The position numbers and the translations under genes are program-made. Under the pieces are notes generated by a model that saw only the letters and a program-made list of their open reading frames with translations, did no database searches and had not been told where the DNA came from. 64,000 nt of DNA, taken from Symbiodinium natans. Taxonomy: Eukaryota > Sar > Dinophyceae > Suessiales > Symbiodiniaceae. The DNA lies in assembly GCA_905221605.1 (NCBI GenBank), contig CAJNDS010002524.1, forward strand, positions 559,134-623,133. Reading direction: 5' to 3'. Shown one piece after another: positions 41,175 through 50,200 of the stretch (position 1 is the first letter of the stretch; each line of letters opens with the position of its first letter).

Positions 41175-41465
41175 ATGCCCGCCATGACTGCAAAGACACT
41201 TGCGGCCATTGCATGCCTAATGGCAGTAACACTTCACGGTTGCGGGTGTGATTCCATCCAGCTTGCCACTTGTGCCATCGACGTCAATGCCGGTTGCCGA
41301 GGCCTGCAGATTTATGCGGACTGCGTCAGCGACGCAGCATGTTGCAAGGAGGAGCTTTCGGGCGACAACAGCGGGTTGGGAAGAACCGCATCGGACTTGA
41401 TTGCCGACACCTACGCCGCAGCGCAGGCGTTGGAGCCCAATTGCCACTTTTGGAACCCCTGCTGA
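41175..41465 (+). CDS. Small secreted cysteine-rich protein, intronless
   Basis: Complete 96-residue frame from ATG 41175 to TGA 41463-41465. Residues 1-25 are a classic signal peptide: short polar start (MPAMTAKT), hydrophobic core (LAAIACLMAVTL), then HGCGC. The mature part has nine further cysteines (pattern C..C, C, C, CC, C, C) with CAIDVNAGCRGLQIYADC and SDAACCKEELSG, and ends NPC. Disulfide-stabilised secretion or surface display is the likely fate. Small multi-cysteine secreted proteins are common in dinoflagellates, but I cannot name this family. The longer in-frame start at 40965 crosses repeat sequence and is rejected in favour of the signal-peptide methionine. The codon before the core (gcccgccATG) gives a good context. 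No telomere-like unit lies inside it. Confidence 0.75.
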   Translation: MPAMTAKTLAAIACLMAVTLHGCGCDSIQLATCAIDVNAGCRGLQIYADCVSDAACCKEELSGDNSGLGRTASDLIADTYAAAQALEPNCHFWNPC

Positions 41466-41599
41466 GGAGACATTTGAGTTAATGCCACTTATGTAGCCTG
41501 GGAGCTCTGTTCCGCGCACGTGAAGCATAGCACGTATCTGCTCCGACCCGTACATTTTTCCCATTGTTACATAGGGATGCCCCAAATGTGTATTCCGTA

Positions 41600-41998
41600 C
41601 TTTGCAAGAACCCCCCCCTCAACAAAATAAAATGACAAAAGGGTATCCCTCATTAATTAGGAAGTTCATGGCGTTAAAACTGTCAGGGTTTGCAGGGTTT
41701 GGGGTTTTTGTCGAAATTTGCGTTGCTCTCCAGACACACAGCCGTAATGTCATGCTGCTGGTGGGGCTTTTGACGCTAGCTCGCTGCAGGGTTTGGTCTT
41801 AGGGTTTTAGAGTAATAGAGTATAGGGTTTAGGGTTCAGGCTTTAGGGTTTAGGGTTTGGGGTTTAGGGTTTAGGTTTCAGAAACATCTTTCCTTCATAT
41901 GCCGCCGAGTAGGCACCCAGCCACCGAGCGCAGAGCAGAGGCACCAGGCCGTTTCATCGGCCACAAGACGCCGACTTATGGCGGTTCATGGGTTTAGG
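41600..41998 (+). other. Two coding-like islands
   Basis: 41640-41800 is open as FVEICVALQTHSRNVMLLVG..., hydrophobic, to a TAG. 41886-41995 reads MPPSRHPATERRAEAPGRFI, then GHKTPTYGGSW. TTTAGGG units lie between. No family was recognised. Confidence 0.35.
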
Positions 41999-42097
41999 GT
42001 TTAGGGTTTAGTTAGGGTTTAGGCGAGTAGGGTTCTACGTAGGGTCTCTATATGGTTACAACCATATTTAGAGTACATTTAAACCTACTTCAAGAAT

Positions 42098-42204
42098 CCG
42101 GAGAGCAGGCCCTTCTTCCCTTTTTTCAAGGTTTAGGCTCCCTTAGAAGCCCCGATAAACCAAAATGGGCACCCTTCTTCCTCGTGGGATACTCTTGGGT
42201 CACC
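42098..42204. mobile_element. MITE family 2
   Basis: Motif order conserved: AGCAGGCCCTTCTTCCC, GGCTCCCTTAGAAGCCCC, AACCAAAATGGGCACCC, ATACTCTTGGGTC. Confidence 0.7.
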
Positions 42205-42254
42205 CTAAACCCTAACCCTAAACCCTAAAAGCCCCCACCCCCCAGGGTCTAGGA

Positions 42255-42720
42255 TTGTTGAAGTACCTGTGAACCTCCGAGCATGAACTGAGAATGCTGC
42301 CAGCGGCACGGGCGTGCTCGCCAGACATGCCACCGGCGAAGCTCCAAACATACTGGGCGTTGATCGAAGTATACCCGAAACCCTAAACCCCAAACCCTAA
42401 AGCCTCAACCTTAAACCCTAAACCCGAAACCCTGAACCGCTCGGGTTCCTATGGGTTTTTCAAAGGGGAAGGTGCGGTCGGCCATTTTGGGAACAGGCGT
42501 GTTGACCAACAGCCTCTTGGATTTCATGTCTTGCGCGAAGTACACCAAGCCCTAAGCTATAGTCGATGTCTCTGAAGTAGGTTTCGGGTTTGGGTTTGGG
42601 GTTTAGGGTTTTGGGTTGAACAAAATTTCTGGACGGCCTAGGCCCAAGTCTCCGCGACGCCACTGCGTGCTCCCTTTCTTGATTATGGCGTGTAGACTCG
42701 CCTGAAATGAAACCGAAACC
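42255..42720 (+). other. Exon-like islands
   Basis: 42290-42385 has two open + frames (one reads MPPAKLQTYWALIEVYPKP, stop). 42465-42571 reads GHFGNRRVDQQPLGFHVLRE and on to a stop. 42618-42706 reads KISGRPRPKSPRRHCVLPFL and on to a stop. The minus strand is also open for 102 codons across part of it. Confidence 0.3.
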
Positions 42721-42734
42721 GCAAACCCTCAACC

Positions 42735-42850
42735 ACCAATCCTTACGCCATAAATTCCTCTGCCCCACATGCGCAGCAGCACGGTACCCTGGCCCTCAGC
42801 CGAAACCCCTCAACACCAGATCCCGTGTTCTAAGGCTCACAGCCCTAACC
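42735..42850 (+). CDS. Exon-like island with CPTC
   Basis: Open frame RHKFLCPTCAAARYPGPQPK, continuing basic through NTRSRVLRLTALTRQ. One CxxC pair could be half of a zinc site; the other half is not seen. It runs into the dispersed repeat at 42858. Confidence 0.3.
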
Positions 42851-42857
42851 CGACAAA

Positions 42858-42975
42858 TAGGGCTCCATTTACCTCTTATTTTGGGAGTTATGCCCGATAT
42901 TTGAGGGGTTATGACCTACGATTTTGTAGGGTTTTGGGAGTCGCAGGTAGGGTTTAGGTTTCTTTTGGGGGTTTC
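42858..42975. repeat. Dispersed repeat GGGCTCCATTTACC..., copy 2
   Basis: Same block order as 28110-28245: GGGCTCCATTTACC, TACGATTTTGTAGGGTTTTG, GGAGTCGCAGGTAGGG, GTTTCAAGGG. Confidence 0.75.
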
Positions 42976-43154
42976 AAGGGTTTTAGGGTTTAGATTCTTG
43001 GTGGCAGGTGAAGACTTCTTCAGGACAGGCTGAGGCCACTTCTTGCCACCTGCCGCTTTGCATAGTCGGTGTTGAGGTTTGAGGGGTTTAGGGTTTAGGG
43101 TTTAGGGTTTAGGGTTTAGGGTTTAGGGTTTAGGGCTAGGACATAAGATTTCGT

Positions 43155-43310
43155 TTAGTGTTTACGCTCAGGCCTCTTGCTTCTGGTATGCAGAACCACC
43201 ATTAAAGTTTATTCTCAAAGGTTCTGCAGGCGACCTACTGACAATATGTCTTGCTTTGTGATGGGAAGCCGAAGAAAGGGAGCCTGGGGACAGGCCCCGA
43301 ACCCTTATAA
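43155..43310 (+). CDS. Coding-like island, basic Cys-containing
   Basis: Open for over 45 codons: LLLVCRTTIKVYSQRFCRRP, then NMSCFVMGSRRKGAWGQA, before repeat translation. A possible exon with a hydrophobic start. No family was recognised. Confidence 0.3.
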
Positions 43311-43460
43311 GAACCGGATAAGCCCTGTAAACCCTATAAATCCTACAAACCCTACACACCTCATACACCCTAAACCCTAAACCCTATACGGCTCAGTTGA
43401 AATCAACAAAGCAGGCGCGGTGCAGAATCCAACGATCCTCTATGACCTGCTGGACCCACC

Positions 43461-43637
43461 ATGGTGCTGCACGAGGTCGACATCGACATGCTGAGCGTGC
43501 CTACTCTTGTGCATGATGTTGCTTTGTTTGCAGACTTTGGTCGCTTGGCGGCAACGTGGAGAGGAAGCAAGATCCCACCATGCAGTCTGACTTCGAGCTA
43601 CCATGCACAGGGCTCAACCCCGGCCCTGAGGGGTTGA
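43461..43637 (+). CDS. 58-residue open frame, unknown
   Basis: ATG in strong context (acccaccATGG) opens MVLHEVDIDMLSVPTLVHDV, then ALFADFGRLAATWRGS, ending TGA 43635-43637. The acidic/hydrophobic N-terminal part is convincing; the last residues overlap a family 6 element starting at 43625. Immediately upstream another frame (EINKAGAVQNPTILYDLLD) is open, so this may be two exons or a frameshifted one. It lies just 5' of the recognised CIAPIN1 exons, but I cannot match it to that protein. Confidence 0.35.
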   Translation: MVLHEVDIDMLSVPTLVHDVALFADFGRLAATWRGSKIPPCSLTSSYHAQGSTPALRG

Positions 43638-43745
43638 GTAGTTAACCTCTAACCTTTTTGGCTATATGTACATATAAATATATAATTAATCCTTTTACAA
43701 GCAAAAGGTTCACTTTTTTTGCGATAGGGCATTCAGCCCCTCAGG
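43625..43745. mobile_element. MITE family 6
   Basis: CTGAGGGGTTGAGTAGTTAACC to GGGCATTCAGCCCCTCAGG, with an AT-rich insert (TACATATAAATATATAATTA). Confidence 0.75.
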
Positions 43746-44122
43746 GCCGGAGGAGCCTGCATACAACCTTTTTTGTAGGGGTAAGGGCGGTTAGGGGTGC
43801 CACTCCTCAAACCCTGAACATCCAAGCCCTAACCCGTAGCCAAAACATCCCAAAGCCTAAGTTTAGGGTTTAGGGTTTAGGGCAGTTTAGGGTTTAGGGT
43901 TTAGGGTTTAGGGTTTAGGGTTTAGGGTTTAGGGTTTAGGGCCTAGGAGCCCTCAACACCCCTAAGCCCTAAGCACCCAAGAGCCCCAAGCCCGTCCTAT
44001 GTTGGGTATCCCGAACCCTAAACCCCCGAAGCCCTAAACCCAAAACCCTAAACCCTAGCCCTAAACCCTAAACCCTAGTAAACCCTAAATATAGACCCCT
44101 TTTCGAAGCTCCCTCTCCACAG

Positions 44123-44144
44123 TCTTGGGAAGGTTGAGTTCTCC
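44123..44144 (+). repeat. Duplicate of a CIAPIN1 exon start, upstream copy
   Basis: TCTTGGGAAGGTTGAGTTCTCC after ctccacag repeats the sequence at 44219-44240 that opens the KPSW exon. The copies are separated by a CCCTAAA block (44165-44212). Confidence 0.8.
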
Positions 44145-44228
44145 CAAACCCTGAACCCTGAACCCTAAACCCTAAACCCTAAACCCTAAACCCTAAACCC
44201 TAAACCCTAAACCCACATCCTTGGGGAG

Positions 44229-47200
44229 GTTGAGTTCTCTTGCTCCAAGCCAAGCTGGTCCACGGGCGCAGCGGCGGCCCCAGAACGAACCCCCCTAGGC
44301 TTGCTATTTCTTCAAAAACCTAAGGGTTTAGGGTGTAGGGTTTCGGGTTCAGGGTTCAGGGTTTAGGGTGTAGGCTTTAGGGTTGTCGGGTTTAGGGTTT
44401 AGGGCTATTTAGCCCTAAGGTGGTTCCAAAACCCTTGCAAATACCATGGTCCCCGAATTCGCTGGTTCCAACACCATCGCAAATACCATGGTCCCCGAAT
44501 TCGCTGGTTCCGAAACCCTCGCTTCGCTGGTCGCAAATACCATGGTTCCCGAAATCGCTGGTTCTAAATCCCCCACAAATGCCATGGTCCCCGAATTCGC
44601 AGGTTCCAAAACCCTCGCGAATGCCATGGTCCCCGAATTCGCCGGTTCCAAAACCCTCGCAAATACCATGGTCCCCGAACTCGCTTGCTCCAAGACCTTG
44701 GCAATTTTGTTGCCAGGGGAAGGGAGGAGTCGAGGTTTCGCAGCGCCCTAAACCCTAAACCCTAAACCCTAAACCCGTTGCCGTTGGGAGCAAAGCAGCT
44801 TCAAACTCAAGCCAGAACTAGGATGCCCAGTAGTACCCTTATTCCCTTTTTGGGGGGCCTAGGTTCCCTTATAAAACCTCTGCAAGCAAAAAAAGGGCAC
44901 CCCTTTTGTATCCTAGGTTACTGGGCAACCTAGGGAAAAGTCAAAAGGTTCTGATGCGCGACCCGAGGTGCGCTTGCGCAGACCTCAAACCTGAATCCTC
45001 AACATACCAAACCTTGTAGACCCCTCAACCTCTTCTAGGATGCCCAGTAGTGCCCGGTAGTGCCCTCATTCCCTTTTTTGGGGTTAGGTTCCCTTATAAA
45101 ACCCCTTTAAGCAAAAAGGGTACCCTGTTTAATCCTGGGTTGCTGAGCATCCTAGTCTTTAACCCTTTAAGGCATGGACACCCTAACCCTCAACCCTCGT
45201 AAGCCCAACCTGAAAGCCCCCAGCATACCAAGACCCAGTAGACCAAGAACCCTCAACCCCAAATCCTATAAACCCTAAGCCCCAAACCGTAAGCGCTACA
45301 CCCTAAACCCTAAACCCTAGACCCTAGACCCTAAACCCTAGACCCTAAGCAAGGTTGCATCACTGGGCAACACGGCCACCATCGACGAGGATGCTCTCTT
45401 AGGAGAGGTGCCTCGGCTTTGGTTTAGGTTTTAAGGTTCAGGGTTCAGGGTTTAGGGTTCAGGGTTCAGGGTTTAGGGTTTAGGGTTTAGGGTTTAGGTC
45501 TTACTGGTTTTGGGTTTTGCTTTTGGGTTTACTGTACCTAGGGGTTCCTGTACCCTTTGCCCGAAGACCTTGTAGAAGATCAACCTCATACCAGCAACAC
45601 CCTAAACCCTAGTCCCTATACCCCTAAACCCTAAACCCTAAACCCTCAACCCTAAACCCTAAACCCTAAACCGAACAGCCCACCCTGGTAACCCTGAGCC
45701 GGCCACGCAGGTACCCGATCCTTAAGCTTCGGGGCCTTAGGGAGTAGTGGGGAGTATTTGGGAACCTTGAGTTATATACCCCCCTTGAACCCTATGAACC
45801 CTAAGCCCTAAACCCTAAGCCCGAAACCCTAAACCCTAAACCCTAAACCCTAAATCCTAAACCCTAAACCCTAAACCCTCAACCCTAAACCCTAAACCCT
45901 CAACCCTAAACCCTAAACCCTAAACCCAAACCCTAAACCCTAAACCCTAAACCCTAAACCCTAAACCCTAAACCCTCCCTTAAGAACCTTATCATGCAGG
46001 TACCCGATCCGGTGGGCAAGGGCAAGAGCGACTGCAGCAGCCAGCCGAAGGCACACTGGAGGCTATTGCTAATTTTGGTTGCTCTATATCCCCCTGGGGA
46101 GTTATTTTCTATCTTTGTTTATGTGAAACCCAAGAAGATATTAAAAAAACTATTTTTTATTAAGGTTCTAAGGGTTAGGTGGCTCTCTTGGGAGTTGCAG
46201 GCCCGAACCTGTGTTTAGGGTTTGGCGCTTATGGTTGGTCTAGAGTTTCGGGTTTAGGATTCAGGGCTACAATTAGAGTAGGGCATACCGGTAGAACCTA
46301 AGCCCTAGGGAACCCCCCGCCCCCCCAGCTATAGGGTAGACCCATGGAGCCCAAGACTGAATTTCAAGCCCGCAAAAGCCCAAAACCACAAACCTAAGTC
46401 GAGAACCTCAACAACTCTAAACCCTAAACCCAAAGATTCTTCATCGGGGGTTACGATACTAGGGGTACCTTATGGGAGTCTTCATTATAAGGGAAGCCTA
46501 CTCTCAAGGGGGGACTCTAGTAGGGGTTTTCCTATTTTCCCTAAACCCTCAACCCTCAGCCCTTAGCCAGGCCTGCGCCAACTGCTCCTGTGGTAGGAAG
46601 GAGCTGGAGGCCGACTCCTGCGTTGTCTCTTTGCCTAAATCTAGGACACAGTCTAGGCCCCTATTGCTTTGATAGGGGGGTTTAGCTTCCCTTATAAGCC
46701 CCTGCAGTCCAAAAGAACGCGCAGACGTTTTATTCCTAAGTTACTCTTGGGTCTAGAAACCCTAAACCCCAACTCCTAAACCCCTAAACCCCTGAACTCC
46801 CCAAAGCCTATGCAAAGAGATTAGGCCTAAGGGTCATTGATTGGTAGCTTGGGTTTAAAGGGAGGGTTGATTGAATGTTTATGGTGGTTTATGGGGCTGC
46901 ATGAGGTGTTGGGGTGTGGGGGGTTGTGGTTCTAAGGCTCGGATGTACCCTAAGGCTCTCATGTGCCCTAAGGCTCTACGGCCCGGAATTGAGGCCCATA
47001 GCCCTCCTGAGGAGGTACCAGTCCCTCCGTAGTGATCTTTGGCTGGGTTTAGGGTTTAGGGTTTAGGGTTTAGGGTTTAGGGTTTAGGGTTTAGGGTTTA
47101 GGGTCTAGGGTCTAGGGTCTAGGGTTTAGGGTTTAGGGTTTAGGGTTTAGGTGGGGCTCCTCGGGGGTTTGGGGGTCAAGCGGAGATGCCTCCAAGGCCC

Positions 47201-50200
47201 ATGCAGCCCTACTAGTTGCCTAGTTTAGGGCTTAGGGTTTTTGCTTTCTGCAAACATCTCAGGTTAGTTTGATGGTCCCTGAATATGGTCCCTTACCCTC
47301 TCAAAAGGGTTCCGACTTATGAGCCCTAGGGTTCTGCAGGGTATATGTAAGGGATATGCAAGGGCTCCCCATTTCCATTTTCTACGTGGCTGACGACCTG
47401 ATTATCAAGCTGATAAGCTCCCGGAAACCCAAAACCTAACCCCTAAACCCTAATTTCTAGCCGGGCTGTCAGGACAAGTTTGGTGCTGAAGCAGCCAAGC
47501 AGCGGCTGGAGCAAGGCGTTTTTTTTTTTTTTTTGCGGGGGGGGGGGGGGGGGGGGGGGTGGTGGTTCACAGAAGCTGCCTTTGTACGCGACCTCAGAAT
47601 CCTGTAGCAGGGAGGGTGTTTTGAAAAATGACCTACAAAAGAGTAGGCTTGTTCTTGGGGGGGAAAGCCACACAGTGCTTGGGGTTCAAGATACATGGTG
47701 TGCGGTTTAGGGTTCAGGGCGGTACGCAGTTCGCGGATAAGAGAGCCGGAACTAGTATCAAATACATGTTCCCCCCTGATACAAGCAGTCCTTAATGGGG
47801 ACTATAATGGGGGGGGGTACTATAATCCCTATGAAGGACTGTTAGTATTAGGGAGAACATCCTCACTCTAAACCCTAAACCCCAAACCCTAAACCCTAAA
47901 CCCTAAACCCTAAACCCCAAACCCCAAACCCGAAACCCTAAACCCCAAACCCGAAACCCTAAACCCTAAAACCTAAACCCTAAACCCGAACATCCCAAAA
48001 TTGAGCCTTACAGAAGGGCACGGTTTCATCGCGAGCCCACGGGCAGAGAGCTGCTACGACCCAGCTTCCGAGCCGCGGGAGGCCGCCATGGAGGCTAGGG
48101 TTTAGGGTTTAGGGTTTCGGGTTTAGGGTTTAGGGTTTCGGGTTTAGGGTTTAGGGTTTCGGGTTTCGGGTTTCGGGTTTAGGGTTTAGGGTTTAAGTTT
48201 GGGGTGTGAACTTTGGGATGTTCCCCCTTATAACCTGGGTTTTGCAGCTTTGTTTCTGGGTTTACTTATATCTAAAAGGTATGTACTTCTTTTTCCAGGG
48301 TTTACTCCAAAGCAGGGAACAGTCCTTAATTGGTGATTCTAACAGGGGGAAGGGGTACTAGCATTCCCATTCAGGTTAAGGGGGAACATCCCAATGAGAA
48401 CTTCTTTCCTGCATTTGGGGCTGCGAAGCATCGGGAGCATGCAACGATGTCGGGAAGGCCGCGCTCTGCTTCTGCGCAAGGGCTGAAGGTTGAAAGTTTA
48501 GGGTTTAGGGTTTGGTGTTTAGGGTTCAGGGTTTAGGGTTTAGGGTTTAGGGTTTAGGAAGCTCCTTCGCTTCTCTTGCATGCGCTGGAGGCCGAGCATT
48601 CTCTGTGATCACCTTGCTTTGCCGCGGCATCCGGGGCGGGATCTCAAGATGGAACACACTTCGAGCTCTTCAAGCACAAGCAAAGGGTAGGGTTTGGTGT
48701 ATTTGAGGGAGGTCGCCGAAACACTCCAGCCACTTATTAACGACGGCCTCAGGGGGGAGTTACCCAGTTGCAGGCTTTAGGTTTAGGTGTAAGAGGGATT
48801 CATGGCCGAAGGGCTGCACAATGGGTACATGAGAATGATTGGCTACGCCTTAAACTTTGTAGGTGTTCTTGTTGCTAGTTAGCGCATGTGCTTGAGTTCG
48901 GGTGTGTTGGGCTAGTCCCCATATTGCTTACCCTAAGTCTCCTATGAGCCTTTGATTATCGTTGAGGGTAACCCTAAAACCTACGTAGACTCGAAACCCT
49001 AAACCCCAAACTCTAAACCCTAAACTCCTAAACCCCAAACTCCTAAACCCCAAACTCCTCAACCTTAAATATGCAATCCATCCCACTTGTCGCTCCTTTG
49101 TGCTCGGGATGTCAGGCAAGGAGCGCTCATCTTGCGGGAGGTCCTCCGCAGAAGCTTGGGGTTCAGGGTTCAGGGTTCAGGGTTTAGGGTTTAGGGTTTA
49201 GGGTTTAGGGTTTAGGGGCAGCAGTTCTTGGGTTTGGGGTTCGGGGTTTGGGCTTTGGGGTATTTAGTTAGGATTAAGGGATTGGGGTTGAGGGTGTAGG
49301 GTTTGGGGTTTAATTAGGGTTTCGGGCTCAGGTTTAGGGTTCAGGGCACGGTTCAGAGGGTTCTGTACTTGGAGGTTCATGGGTACCTAGTAGTAGGGTG
49401 ATGAGTACGTAAAATTTAAGGGCTATAGCCACAGTTGCCATACTTATAACCGTGCAGTTTGGGGTTGTTCAATTGGTGAAGCCCTCAATACTTAATTGAA
49501 CCGAACCATTAGGCTACCCCCCTTTTCAAGGAGCCATGTTTAGGTCTGGGAATGCATAGCTACAGGTAGGGATCATATGAAGCGATGCTGCTCCAAGCCC
49601 TGAAACCTTTCAAAGCCCTGCCTGAGACCCCATCACCTACAGTTTTATGGGTTACAGGGTTATAGGGTTTTAGGGGTTTAGGGTTTAGGGTTTAGGGTTT
49701 CGGGTTTAGGGTTTAGGGTTTAGGGGTGCCTACCAATGAGGGGTAGTCAATACTGAACTTTCGGTAAATAGAGTGCCAGGGCAAAGCCCAAAGCCCAAAC
49801 CCTGGCCTCAGTTGCTACTTGGGCGACGCGTTCCGGTGTGAGCCGGGGCCTCGCTGGCTCTGCGCTTTGGGTCGTAAGGTTTAGGGTCTAAAGGGATTTA
49901 GGTTTGGACGGTTTAGGGTTCTTTTTTCCAGCGTTTAAGTTTGCAGACTTTAAGTGTCTAAGACACGGACTCCCAACTTGGGTTCCCAAAGAGCCCAAAG
50001 CCCTGGATTTTCGTGGCCTTGGGAGCCCAGTGGTACCCTTTACCCTTTTGTTTGCTGTGGGTTCACTTATGAAGTAACCAACCAAAAAGGGGTGCCCTCA
50101 TTATAATACGGTTGCTGGGCTACCAAGTGGCCCGAAAAACCCCTACACACAACGTCTTTGGCCACCTCCTTCCGCAATAGCACAAGATCGATGTGAACGT

